A DNA stretch of 64,000 nucleotides. It comes from Paraburkholderia sprentiae WSM5005. GTDB taxonomy: Bacteria; Pseudomonadota; Gammaproteobacteria; Burkholderiales; Burkholderiaceae. The position numbers were made by a program, and so were the translations under genes. Within the stretch, counting starts at the first letter, position 1. Each line of letters starts with the position of its first letter. A model generated the notes under the pieces. The model was not told the DNA's origin, did not search any database, and saw only the letters and a list, made by a program, of their open reading frames with translations. Below are positions 8,395-17,977 of this stretch, piece by piece. The stretch covers positions 2,604,001 through 2,668,000 of the forward strand of contig NZ_CP017561.2 of assembly GCF_001865575.2 (NCBI RefSeq). Direction: 5' to 3'.

Positions 8395-9163
8395 AATCGA
8401 ACAGGTGCTGGGTAATGTGGGCTTCGACGGCATTCGTCACGCTGCGCGCCGCGATGGCCGCGGGGGTGTCGTGCGCGGCCAGTTCGGCGACGCCGAGCGG
8501 CGCGAGCACGTTCACGCGCATCCGGAAAGCGCGCGCCGGCACGTCGTACCAGCGCAGCTGCCGCGTGAACGCGGGCGGATCGCAATCCATCAACACGGGC
8601 ACGATCGGCGCGCCGGCCTTCAGCGCCATATGCGCGAAGCCGCGCGAAAACGCGTGCAGCCGGTTCGGCGCGGGGCTGCGCGTGCCCTCGGGAAAAATGA
8701 TCATCGTATAGCCGGCCGCGAGCTGCTTCGCGCCCGCGTCGACCAGCGCGGTCGCATCCGCGTTGCTCACGTATTCGGCCGCGCGCACGATGCCCCAGAA
8801 ACACGGGTTGCGCCAGTGCGCGTGCTTCACGACACAGCACGCGCGCGGCGTCAGCGACAGCAGGACCATGACGTCGAGGTAGGTCGGGTGATTCGCGACG
8901 ACGATCGCAGGCTCCCCGGCGCGCAACGCCTGTGCGCCGGACACTTCGAGCTCCATCACGCCGAGACCGCGCAGCACCGCGACGAGCGCGCGGAAAAACC
9001 AGTGGATCACCGCGCTCACCGCGTGCTGCCGCGACGCGCGATGCGGCCAGAGCCACGCGAACGGGAACACCAGGACCGAAAACAGCACGCCGCACACGCC
9101 GAACCCGACGAAGGCAAGGCCGGTTGCGCAAAGACGCCATGCGTAATCAAGCCGCCCGCTCAT
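8369..9163 (-). CDS. 1-acyl-sn-glycerol-3-phosphate acyltransferase-like protein (PlsC family), APE cluster
   Basis: 264 residues. An N-terminal membrane segment (residues 8-33) is followed by the catalytic HxxxxD motif in NHPTYLDVMVL and the FPEGTRS substrate-binding motif. PlsC-family enzymes transfer acyl chains from ACP or CoA; in APE clusters one is thought to attach the polyene to a lipid anchor or load chains onto the pathway. It overlaps the KS-like gene by 17 nt and the first ACP gene by 26 nt. Start 9163 gives the usual MSGRLDYAWR opening. Confidence 0.88.
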   Translation of the reverse strand: MSGRLDYAWRLCATGLAFVGFGVCGVLFSVLVFPFAWLWPHRASRQHAVSAVIHWFFRALVAVLRGLGVMELEVSGAQALRAGEPAIVVANHPTYLDVMVLLSLTPRACCVVKHAHWRNPCFWGIVRAAEYVSNADATALVDAGAKQLAAGYTMIIFPEGTRSPAPNRLHAFSRGFAHMALKAGAPIVPVLMDCDPPAFTRQLRWYDVPARAFRMRVNVLAPLGVAELAAHDTPAAIAARSVTNAVEAHITQHLFDYGFFKTGN

Positions 9164-9872
9164 CCCACCTCCAATGCCATACCGCGCCGGCGCCGTGCCA
9201 GCGCGCGGGCGCGCCGGTTTCGAGGCAGTGCAGCAGCGCCTGGCTCTGAGTCGGGAAGCTGGCGGCATCGCTCGAGGCGGTCCGGGACGCGTCCCGGGGG
9301 TCGCCCGCAGCCTCGTCGGCGCGGCTCCGCGAGCAGACGATGTGCCCGGCCGACGCATCTTTTTCCAGCAACAGCGCGATCGCGCCGCCCTGCACTTCGT
9401 CTTCGATCGTGCCGTACGCGAGATCGGCCGGTTCGTCGGCATACACGAGCAACACCGGCGCATCGGCTTGCGTCGCATATTGCGCGTACGCTTCCAGCAG
9501 CGCGTAGCCGAGCGTTTGCGCACCGGCCGACACCGCGCTCGCAGCCGAACGGTCGCCGCGCGCGATGCCGAACACGCCGGTCATCGCGTTCAACACCGAC
9601 AGGCTGAACGCGGTCGGCGACACCGGCTCGCCCGCGCTGATGCTGCGCAGGATGTCGGTGGTGCGTCGCAGTTCGCCGTGCCGCGAGGCGAATACCACGC
9701 GCACCGGCTCCTGCGCCACACAGTCGTGCGCGACCTTGAGCGCCACCTTGGACAGCGTGCTGAGACGCCGCCGCACGATCGGCTCGATAAAGCCGATGTC
9801 GGGTGCGGCAGATGCGGCCGCCGGCCAGCTAGACCAGCGACCGACCGGAATGGTCCAGTGCAGATCGGGCAT
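9147..9872 (-). CDS. Beta-ketoacyl-synthase-like chain-length factor, first gene of the APE operon
   Basis: 241 residues, matching the short stand-alone ketoacyl-synthase-like family (N-terminal KS fold) of APE clusters. The region where a ketosynthase has its nucleophilic Cys reads SAASAVSAGAQTLGY, with no cysteine, so it is unlikely to condense on its own. It more likely pairs with an active KS as a chain-length or initiation partner. It is the first gene of the minus-strand operon and reads away from a region of about 430 nt that must hold the operon promoter. Confidence 0.83.
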   Translation of the reverse strand: MPDLHWTIPVGRWSSWPAAASAAPDIGFIEPIVRRRLSTLSKVALKVAHDCVAQEPVRVVFASRHGELRRTTDILRSISAGEPVSPTAFSLSVLNAMTGVFGIARGDRSAASAVSAGAQTLGYALLEAYAQYATQADAPVLLVYADEPADLAYGTIEDEVQGGAIALLLEKDASAGHIVCSRSRADEAAGDPRDASRTASSDAASFPTQSQALLHCLETGAPARWHGAGAVWHWRWDERAA

Positions 9873-10296
9873 ATCGGTGTTCGCGCGTAGAAACGAGGAA
9901 AGGACTCAGGCGCCTGACGGAATACGCAGCCGTCACAGCGAGCGGCGCCGCGCGGACCGGAAACTTTCAGCCGGGATCGAGCAGTCTTCTTTGCGGGAAA
10001 TACAGGATTATCGGCAATCGGCCCCAATCGTTTAGGCCCCGCTGACAATCGGGCGTACGGATTGTGGCTCGGGCTCCTTTTGTGGCCGAAATAATACTGA
10101 ATATTCTGGATTAAATCAGCCAGGAAAGACGTATCCATCTGTATCCGCGGCCGCGAAACAACGGAATGTCACGCGACTTGACGCCGCCGCCGACAATCGG
10201 CGAAACCCTTCATTCGACTTTCAGTGCACCTGTTACAGAGCGGTACGGCGCGATACCGGTGCGCCTGCGCAGGCAATCTTCGCCGCAACGGTCCGT
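9873..10296. other. Intergenic region holding the APE operon promoter
   Basis: About 430 nt with no supportable gene. An AT-rich patch at roughly 10080-10115 (AATAATACTGAATATTCTGG) stands out from the GC-rich surroundings and is the best place for the minus-strand APE promoter or a regulator site. I could not pick a convincing -35/-10 pair. An ORF beginning at 10138 on the minus strand has no ribosome-binding site and runs antisense-framed into the KS-like gene. Confidence 0.5.
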
Positions 10297-10303
10297 CCGC
10301 GCC

Positions 10304-10312
10304 TGTTATACT
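10304..10312 (+). promoter_or_regulatory. Extended -10 promoter upstream of the Mn riboswitch
   Basis: TGT-TATACT matches an extended -10 element (TGnTATAAT). It would start transcription near 10318-10320, exactly at the 5' edge of the riboswitch. The -35 region is weak, as expected for extended -10 promoters. Confidence 0.6.
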
Positions 10313-10318
10313 CCGGCC

Positions 10319-10465
10319 CTCATTGGGGAGTAGCCGCCCCGCGGCACGTCCGCACCGCATCGCCGGTGCGTCGCACGTGTGGCTCGCGGGGGCGCCTGTC
10401 AACAGACTTGGCCATCACGGCCATGGCAGCCGCAGCCTCTGGCCTGGCGAGACCGATGATCCACA
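10319..10465 (+). promoter_or_regulatory. yybP-ykoY family Mn2+ riboswitch
   Basis: The leader carries the family's conserved blocks in order. TTGGGGAGTAGCC lies at 10323-10335, GTCAACA at 10398-10404 followed by ACTTGGCC, and GGCGAGACCGAT at 10446-10457. The GC-rich arms between them can pair (GCCCCGCGG with a GCGGGGGCGCC segment near 10385). These match the conserved loops of the E. coli alx and mntP leaders as I know them. The aptamer is followed by a Mn exporter gene, the commonest partner of this riboswitch, so Mn2+ binding probably turns expression on. Confidence 0.88.
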
Positions 10466-10536
10466 CGCGCCGCAACAGGGCCCGGCGTGTCGTGGATCGT
10501 CGCTCGTTCATCTTCGGCCCGAGGAATCCATTCAAC

Positions 10537-11109
10537 GTGAACCAAGCTTTTCTCATTTCGACCGGTGCGGTCGCGCTCGCCGAGATCGGCGACAAGACGC
10601 AACTGCTGTCGCTCGTGCTGGCCGCGCGCTATCGCAAGCCCGTGCCGATCATTCTCGGCGTGTTCGCGGCGACGCTGATCAATCATGCGGGCGCCGGCGC
10701 GCTCGGCGCGTGGCTCGGCTCGATGCTGACGCCGACCGTCATGCGCTGGGCGCTGGCGGCGTCGTTCATCGGCATGGGGCTGTGGATTCTCGTGCCCGAC
10801 AAACTCGACGACGAGGAAGCCAACACGAACCGCACGCACTTCGGCGTGTTCGGCGCGACGGTCGTCACGTTCTTCCTCGCGGAGATGGGCGACAAGACGC
10901 AGATCGCGACGGTCGCCCTCGCCGCGCGCTTTCACGACTTCTTCGGCGTGGTGGCGGGCACGACACTCGGCATGATGATCGCGAACGTACCGGCGATCCT
11001 GCTCGGCGACCGCTTCGCGCATCGTCTGCCAACCAAGCTCGTGCACGGCATCGCCGCGGTGTTGTTCGTCGTGCTGGGCGGGTTGGCGTTGTTCGGGGTC
11101 GGCGCCTGA
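10537..11109 (+). CDS. mneA: TMEM165/GDT1 (UPF0016) family Mn2+ exporter
   Basis: 190 residues, an internally duplicated six-helix protein. The two signature motifs are AEIGDKTQ near residue 16 and AEMGDKTQ near residue 112, whose acidic residues line the cation path. Bacterial members export Mn2+. The GTG start at 10537 was chosen because the family begins just before the first motif; upstream in-frame ATGs lie inside the riboswitch. A GAGG lies at 10521-10524. The stop is directly adjacent to the stop of the convergent lipoprotein gene. The symbol follows the Vibrio exporter and is a family-level assignment. Confidence 0.88.
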   Translation: MNQAFLISTGAVALAEIGDKTQLLSLVLAARYRKPVPIILGVFAATLINHAGAGALGAWLGSMLTPTVMRWALAASFIGMGLWILVPDKLDDEEANTNRTHFGVFGATVVTFFLAEMGDKTQIATVALAARFHDFFGVVAGTTLGMMIANVPAILLGDRFAHRLPTKLVHGIAAVLFVVLGGLALFGVGA

Positions 11110-11793
11110 CTACTGGGCGGCTTTCGGCGCCGACGCCGCGGCCGCGGGCGCCGCCGCCGGCAGCGATACTTCGTTCGCGGCACCGCCGCCGAGCGGAATC
11201 TTTACGGTGTGCACGGCGCCGTTGGCCAGCGGGAAGTCAGCCAGCGCGCTCCGCGCCAGATAAGGCATCGCCCGCACCAGCGACGACTCTTCGCCGAAAT
11301 TGCGCGCCGTCACGTTGTAGACCTCCCGGCCGCTCGCCCGCTCGGTGATCCGGATGCCGAGCAGATGCGTGAACACCGGGTAGCTCTGGTTCACATAGGT
11401 CGCCGGGAAAGGCCCCCACGGTCCCCACGGGTCGAACGGCCGGCCCCAGTAAGGGCCGGGCCACGGGTCGTAGTAGACGGGCTGCGCGACGGTCACGATG
11501 TCCGAGCGGATGCCGTAGGCCAGCTCCACCAGATAGCGCGCGTCGTTGCGAGCGACTTCACGGAACGCGTGCACGGCGAGTTCGTTCGCGACGATCCGCT
11601 CGTACGCGCTCAGCTCGAGGTTGTTCTTTTGACCTTCAGCGCGCGTGAACGCATAGGTGCGGGTCGCGTCGCTGCCGCTCCAGTCCGAGAACGCCGTCAC
11701 CTGTGTCGTCACGTAGGTCGTGCAGCCGGACAGCAGCGCGGTCAGCGCGACGAACAGCAGGGCGACGCGGCGGGTCCATCGGTCGATATTCAT
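11110..11793 (-). CDS. DUF4136 family outer-membrane lipoprotein
   Basis: 227 residues. The signal peptide ends in a lipobox (LTALLSGC, Cys near residue 23), so the mature protein should be lipid-anchored. A DUF4136-type beta domain follows, with an unusual Trp/Pro/Gly-rich stretch (PYWGRPFDPWGPWG) near residues 125-140 and an Ala/Pro-rich tail. Function is unknown; the family is common in proteobacterial envelopes. Start 11793 has a good AGGCA ribosome-binding site and gives the signal peptide directly. Two upstream in-frame ATGs would add short basic extensions. Its stop abuts the exporter's stop, so the genes converge. Confidence 0.85.
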   Translation of the reverse strand: MNIDRWTRRVALLFVALTALLSGCTTYVTTQVTAFSDWSGSDATRTYAFTRAEGQKNNLELSAYERIVANELAVHAFREVARNDARYLVELAYGIRSDIVTVAQPVYYDPWPGPYWGRPFDPWGPWGPFPATYVNQSYPVFTHLLGIRITERASGREVYNVTARNFGEESSLVRAMPYLARSALADFPLANGAVHTVKIPLGGGAANEVSLPAAAPAAAASAPKAAQ

Positions 11794-12116
11794 GGTCTGC
11801 CTCGTCATGCCTGTGGATTGCATCAGTTCTGCTTCGGTTAAAACCTTGATTCGGCGGCGCTTATTCCGTCGCGCCAGCCGCTGGCCGACTGACGATGCCG
11901 CCCCCTCGGCCACGCACGGCGCCCGATAATACGCTGACCTCGCCAGCCGGTAAAAGGTTCTCGCCTTGCCCCCGAAGCCGGCCGCTCTGCTCGGCGCCGA
12001 AAGTCGGCCCGCCTTCCCTTCCGCACGATTGCCCGAGGCTTTGTACAATGAGTCGACCAAGCCCGGCTCGCGCGCCGTTTGCGCCCGACCGCTCGAGTAC
12101 ATCACCACAGAACGCC

Positions 12117-14813
12117 ATGGCCGATACCGCAACGCCCAATGTGATCCGCCGCGCCGATTACGCGCCGCCCGCTTTCCTGATCGATACCGTCGCGCTGGAA
12201 TTTGATCTGCTTGCCGAACGCACCGTCGTCAGGAATACGATGCGGGTGCGCCGCAACCCGGATGCCTCGCGCGCCGCGCATCTCGAGCTGATGGGCGAGC
12301 AGCTCGAGTTCGTCAGCGCCGGCATCGACGGCACGCCGTTCCCGAACGCGCATCCGCACAAGCACGGGTTGCGGCTCGATAACGTGCCGGACAGCTTCGA
12401 GCTGACGCTCACGAGCATCTGCAATCCCGCGGAGAACACCACGCTGTCGGGCCTGTATGTATCGAGCGGCAACTTCTTCACGCAGTGCGAGGCCGAGGGC
12501 TTTCGCCGCATCACTTACTTTCTCGACCGCCCCGACGTGATGGCGAGTTTCACGGTGACGCTGCGCGCGAACAAGGCCGACTATCCGGTGCTGCTGTCGA
12601 ACGGCAATCTGTTGGAACAAGGCGAGTTGCCCGACGGCCGGCATTTCGCGCGCTGGGAAGATCCGTTCAGGAAGCCGAGCTATCTGTTCGCGCTCGTCGC
12701 GGGCAAGCTCGTCGCGCTCGAAGAACGCGTGAAGACCGGCTCGGGCAAAGAGAAGCTGCTACAGGTATGGGTCGAGCCGCACGATCTGGACAAGACCCGT
12801 CACGCGATGGATTCGCTGATCCACGCAATCCGCTGGGACGAACAACGCTTCGGGCTCGAACTCGATCTGGACCGCTTCATGATCGTCGCGGTCAGCGACT
12901 TCAACATGGGCGCGATGGAGAACAAGGGGCTCAACATCTTCAACACGAAGTACGTGCTCGCGAACCCCGAAACCGCCACCGACACCGACTTCTCGAACAT
13001 CGAGGCGGTGGTCGGCCACGAGTACTTCCACAACTGGACCGGCAACCGGGTGACCTGCCGCGACTGGTTCCAGCTGAGCCTGAAGGAAGGCCTGACGGTG
13101 TTCCGCGACCAGGAGTTTTCGGCCGACATGGCCGGCGGCGCCACCGACCAGGCCGCGCGCGCGACCAAGCGCATCGAGGACGTGCGCGTGCTGCGCCAGA
13201 TGCAGTTTGCCGAGGACGCGGGCCCGATGGCGCATCCGGTGCGCCCGGAGAGCTACGTCGAGATCAACAACTTCTACACGATGACCGTCTACGAGAAAGG
13301 CTCGGAAGTCGTGCGGATGTACCAGACGCTGTTCGGCCGCGACGGCTTTCGCAAGGGCATGGACCTGTACTTCAAGCGCCACGACGGCCAGGCCGTGACC
13401 TGCGACGACTTCCGTCACGCGCTCGCCGACGCAAACGGCCGCGACCTCGCGCAGTTCGAGCGCTGGTATAGCCAGGCCGGCACGCCGCGCGTGTCGGTGC
13501 GGGCGCGCTACGACGCCGCTCAGCGGCGCTACAGCGTGACGCTGCGCCAAGGCTACGGCGATGCGGCGCCAGCCGCGCGCGAAACGCAGAAGGGACCGCT
13601 GCTGATTCCGTTCGCGATCGGTCTGATCGGCAAGGACGGCCGCGATCTGCCGCTGCAGCTCGACGGCGAGGCGAAGGCGTCGGAGTCGACCACGCGCGTG
13701 CTCGAATTTACGCAGACCGAGCAGACCTTCACGTTCGTCGACGTCGGGCAGGAACCGCTGCCCTCGCTGCTGCGTAATTTCTCGGCACCGGTGATCGTCG
13801 AGTATGACTACACGGCTGAACAGCTCGCGTTCCTGCTCGCGCACGACAGCGATCCGTTCAACCGCTGGGAAGCCGGCCAACGGCTCGCCACGCGCGAGCT
13901 GCTCACGCTCGCTGCGCGCGCGGCCACGGGCGCCGCGCTGCAGCTCGACGACTCGGTGGTCGCCGCGTTCGCGCGCGTTCTGACCGACGAGACGCTGTCG
14001 CCGGCGTTCCGCGAGCTCGCGCTGATGCTGCCGTCCGAAGCGTATCTGGCCGAGCAGATGGCCGAATCGGATCCGGCCGCGGTGCACGTGGCACGGCAAT
14101 TCGTGCGCAAGCGCCTCGCCAATGCGCTGCGTGACGACTGGCTCAAGGTCTACGAGCAGCATCGCACGCCGGGTGCTTATGAAGCGACGCCCGAGGCAGC
14201 CGGTCATCGCGCGCTGAAGAATCTCGCGCTGTCGTATCTGACCGAGCTTGACGATTGCGCGGAGGCCGTGCGTCTCGCGGCCGCGCAATATGAAGGCGCG
14301 AACAACATGACCGACCGCGCGGCCGCGCTGTCGGCACTGCTCAACGCCGCCGCGCCGCAAGGCGGCAGCCCCGAGGCGCAGCGGGCGCTCGACGACTTCT
14401 ATCGACGCTTCGAGAAGGAGCCGCTCGTCATCGACAAATGGTTCGCGTTGCAGGCCGTCCAGCGCGGAGGCGCACAGCATCCGGTAATCGATACGGTGCG
14501 CAGCCTGATGACGCATCCGGCCTTCAACCTGAAGAATCCGAACCGGGCGCGTTCGCTGATTTTCAGCTTCTGCGCGGCGAACCCTGCGCAATTCCACGCG
14601 GCAGATGGCTCCGGCTACGCATTCTGGGCCGAGCAGGTGATCGCGCTCGACGCGCTCAATCCGCAGGTGGCCGCGCGCCTCGCGCGTTCGCTCGAACTGT
14701 GGCGACGCTTCACACCGGCGCTGCGCGACAGCATGCGCGCGGCGCTCGAGAAGGTGGCCGCACAGGTCAAGTCGCGCGACGTGCGCGAGATCGTCGAGAA
14801 GGCGTTGGCGTGA
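12117..14813 (+). CDS. pepN: Aminopeptidase N (M1 metallopeptidase)
   Basis: 898 residues, close to the 870-900 usual for bacterial PepN. The substrate-anchoring GAMEN motif is at residues 265-269. The zinc site HEYFH begins at residue 301, with the third ligand Glu in LKEGLTVFRDQEF about 20 residues on. The enzyme removes N-terminal residues from peptides in the cytoplasm. Start 12117 (MADTATPNV) matches family length; an upstream in-frame ATG near 12048 would add 23 residues. A strong terminator follows, so it is probably monocistronic. Confidence 0.95.
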   Translation: MADTATPNVIRRADYAPPAFLIDTVALEFDLLAERTVVRNTMRVRRNPDASRAAHLELMGEQLEFVSAGIDGTPFPNAHPHKHGLRLDNVPDSFELTLTSICNPAENTTLSGLYVSSGNFFTQCEAEGFRRITYFLDRPDVMASFTVTLRANKADYPVLLSNGNLLEQGELPDGRHFARWEDPFRKPSYLFALVAGKLVALEERVKTGSGKEKLLQVWVEPHDLDKTRHAMDSLIHAIRWDEQRFGLELDLDRFMIVAVSDFNMGAMENKGLNIFNTKYVLANPETATDTDFSNIEAVVGHEYFHNWTGNRVTCRDWFQLSLKEGLTVFRDQEFSADMAGGATDQAARATKRIEDVRVLRQMQFAEDAGPMAHPVRPESYVEINNFYTMTVYEKGSEVVRMYQTLFGRDGFRKGMDLYFKRHDGQAVTCDDFRHALADANGRDLAQFERWYSQAGTPRVSVRARYDAAQRRYSVTLRQGYGDAAPAARETQKGPLLIPFAIGLIGKDGRDLPLQLDGEAKASESTTRVLEFTQTEQTFTFVDVGQEPLPSLLRNFSAPVIVEYDYTAEQLAFLLAHDSDPFNRWEAGQRLATRELLTLAARAATGAALQLDDSVVAAFARVLTDETLSPAFRELALMLPSEAYLAEQMAESDPAAVHVARQFVRKRLANALRDDWLKVYEQHRTPGAYEATPEAAGHRALKNLALSYLTELDDCAEAVRLAAAQYEGANNMTDRAAALSALLNAAAPQGGSPEAQRALDDFYRRFEKEPLVIDKWFALQAVQRGGAQHPVIDTVRSLMTHPAFNLKNPNRARSLIFSFCAANPAQFHAADGSGYAFWAEQVIALDALNPQVAARLARSLELWRRFTPALRDSMRAALEKVAAQVKSRDVREIVEKALA

Positions 14814-14843
14814 TGCCTTGCTGAGTGCTTGACTCGTATCTGG

Positions 14844-14872
14844 AAAGCCGGCTCGCGTTGCCGGCTTTTTTT
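14844..14872 (+). terminator. Rho-independent terminator of pepN
   Basis: A perfect 9-bp stem, AAAGCCGGC / GCCGGCTTT, with a 7-nt loop and a run of T residues to 14872. It lies about 30 nt after the pepN stop. Confidence 0.88.
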
Positions 14873-15037
14873 CGCGCTGTTTCTGTTCAGGCGCTGCGTT
14901 CGCGGCTGCCGTCAGCGGCACCCGTCTCGCTCAGCGCGCGCCGCAAGGCCGGAACCCGGCCGTGCGACCAAAAGCACGGAGCCGACACAACGAGCGGTTA
15001 AAATCCCAATACCTTCTAGCCTTCCCGGAGTACAGCA

Positions 15038-16054
<1,017 letters not shown>

Positions 16055-16082
16055 TCGCGAAGTGAAAAAATGCGTCGGGGAC

Positions 16083-16112
16083 TTGCCAAGGCGCTAAAGT
16101 AGTCCCTATAAT
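16083..16112 (+). promoter_or_regulatory. Promoter of tRNA-Thr
   Basis: TTGCCA (16083-16088) and a perfect TATAAT (16107-16112) are separated by 18 nt, about 15 nt before the mature tRNA 5' end. Confidence 0.7.
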
Positions 16113-16127
16113 CTCGCTTCTCCTGAT

Positions 16128-16203
16128 GCCGGAATAGCTCAGACGGTAGAGCAGCGCATTCGTAATGCGAAGGTCGGGGGTTCGATTCCTCTTTCCGGCA
16201 CCA
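16128..16203 (+). tRNA. tRNA-Thr (anticodon CGT)
   Basis: A 76-nt cloverleaf. The acceptor arms GCCGGAA / TTCCGGC pair fully, the D-loop is standard, the anticodon loop TTCGTAA gives CGU reading ACG, and the T-loop is GTTCGATTC. Discriminator A and an encoded CCA follow. Confidence 0.97.
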
Positions 16204-16214
16204 TCAAGTTTCCA

Positions 16215-16249
16215 GCAAAAAGCCCAGTCCTCGTGACTGGGCTTTTTGC
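16215..16249. terminator. Bidirectional terminator after tRNA-Thr
   Basis: GCAAAAAGCCCAGTC and GACTGGGCTTTTTGC form a perfect 15-bp stem with a 5-nt loop. It has A-runs and T-runs on both sides, so it can end transcription from tRNA-Thr and from the minus-strand pseudogene. Confidence 0.9.
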
Positions 16250-16313
16250 TTTGCCGTCGCGCTTTGCTTCGCGATCGCTTGAACCGCGCGCCGCTGGCGA
16301 GACACTGCGCCGA

Positions 16314-17417
16314 TCAGGAGACGGGCGCCTTTGGCATCGCCGCGTCGTCCAGCTTCGCTGCGCGGACGCGCCATGCTTGCGCCTTCGCGATGAACGCGCG
16401 GCACGCCGGCACCTCGATCAGGTAATAGCCGAGCGCTCCGCCGACCACGACGATGCCCAGTTCGACGAGCAGTATCAGCATGGCGACGATCGGGCTCTGC
16501 GGCACATGCAGCTTTCTGGCGACCTGGTTGCAGGCGATCTGCAGAATCGGGTGAATGAGATAAATCGAAAACGAAATCTCGCGGAGAAACACGGAGACAC
16601 CCGAATACCGCTTTGCCGATCACGCCGCCGCTCGCCAGGCCCGCGATCACCAGCAGGATCGGTGGCAGCAGCATGAACGGCAGCGTGGTCGGCAGGCACA
16701 TCAGAATCATCAGCGCGACGAGACCGACGCACATCGCGACCTCGCCGACCTCCCACGTCTTGACGAGCCGGAACAGCCAGTATCCGGCCATGAACTGCGG
16801 CACGATCCGCAGCACGCCGAATGTGGTCAGCCCGACGTCGCCGTCGTTGTAAAGGAAGCAGTACACGCACAACATCAGCCAGCACGCGAGCACGACTACA
16901 CCGCAAGTCACTCGCGGCAGCCGGCTCAGCACTTTCGCGCACAGCGGAAACAGAAACAGATAGGCGAACCATTCGGCGCTGATCGACCACGACACGAAGT
17001 TCCAGCTCAGCTTGTTTTCGAGGCCCCATGCGTGAAGGAGCAGCAGGTTCTCGACCGCGGTGCGCGCGGTGTAGTCCACGTCGCTGTGCGCGAACTCGTG
17101 GCCGATGCGCTTTGCCGCGAAACACAGGCCGACGAATACCAGAAACGTCGCCAGATGCAACGGATACACACGCGCAAACCGTTTGACGATAAACGACCGA
17201 TACTCGGCCCAGCCGAACACGGTCTCGCGCGATGGCAGATACGTATAGGCAAGGATGAAGCCGCTCAGCACGAAAAAGATGTCGACGCCCCAGACTCAGT
17301 TATCGACCAGTTGCACGATGCCGAGCGGCAGCACCCTTCGTTGTCGGCAAAATGATGGACGACCACGAGCAACGCCGCGAACGCACGTAGTCCAGTCAGG
17401 TTGTCGGTCTTTTGCAT
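16314..17417 (-). pseudogene. Acyltransferase family 3 (OafA/YrhL-type) membrane protein, decayed
   Basis: Translated in pieces, the region gives a recognisable acyltransferase-3 protein. The N-terminus MQKTDNLTGLRAFAALLVVVHHF starts at 17417 in parts; then the frame shifts near 17341. A TGA interrupts VQLVDN-stop-VWGVDIFF near 17295. The main body (LSGFILAYTYLPSRE onwards, many hydrophobic helices) then reads to about 16600, where a second frameshift leads to the C-terminal part LREISFSIYLIHPI ending at 16314. Intact members O-acetylate surface glycans. Three independent lesions argue for real decay rather than one sequencing error. Confidence 0.85.
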
Positions 17418-17767
17418 GGAATCTTCCTGGCCATCACGCCGGTGAGCGCGACACGGCGGCGCCCAATACAGGCGCGGCCACGCCCTGCGCGGCTTCCGGC
17501 AGCAGATAACCTTGATGCAACGAGGTTGCGAGGCAGAGCTATTCGCCCCGCGCAGCCGGCCGTGATGGACCGGCTATGGCCGGACTGATACGCGCGTGGT
17601 CGCCGATTCGCCCGGCAGCGGGTGCAAAGCCGACGGCGGCACGGCAATGCATCGTATAAGTTCGCTGCAAAGCGGTGTGTGCGCTAGCACACCACTTCAT
17701 GCAAGGTCTCGAGGGTGAGCCGACGGCTTGCCTGAGGCCCGCTAACCGCCGCCGTTGCGCCTTCGAC
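17418..17767. other. Gene-free stretch
   Basis: About 350 nt upstream of the decayed acyltransferase. Only GC-driven open frames without ribosome-binding sites are present; I see no RNA gene or repeat. Confidence 0.5.
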
Positions 17768-17977
17768 TCAGAGCCAGCCTGGTCGCGAATCGAGCGGATC
17801 GTATGACCGCGGCATCGCAAGGTTGCGCGCGACGACGGTATCGCCCCCGGCGATCGGCTGCTGGCGTGCGGCGCCGGAGGCGGCCAACGCTTGCGCGGGC
17901 GCCGACGCGAACCACAAGATCCTGCCGGCGCATTCGATGCCAACCTGTCGTCCGTTCCAGTAGACAGCGTTTTCCAT
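17768..17977 (-). CDS. Small hypothetical protein (69 aa)
   Basis: The gene is supported mainly by a strong GGAGG ribosome-binding site at 17984-17988, about 6 nt before ATG 17977. The product begins MENAVYWNGRQVGIE and has a central IAGGDTVVARN segment; no signal peptide or membrane helix is visible. I do not recognise a family. It stands alone between gene-free stretches. Confidence 0.6.
   Translation of the reverse strand: MENAVYWNGRQVGIECAGRILWFASAPAQALAASGAARQQPIAGGDTVVARNLAMPRSYDPLDSRPGWL

Noticed and set aside
9590..10138. ORF on the minus strand beginning MDTSFLADLIQNIQ, spanning the APE promoter region
   Set aside because: It has no ribosome-binding site and most of it reads the wrong frame of the KS-like gene.
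10366..10536. N-terminal extension of the Mn exporter
   Set aside because: The extension lies within the riboswitch and the family starts at the GTG 10537.
12759..14921. 720-codon open frame antisense to pepN
   Set aside because: It is a shadow of high third-position GC; its translation is Arg/His-rich with no motifs, while pepN on the other strand is complete.
16204..17271. Reading the acyltransferase as an intact 355-residue protein
   Set aside because: The last 90 codons are out of frame with the family and its N-terminus lies upstream behind a stop and a frameshift.
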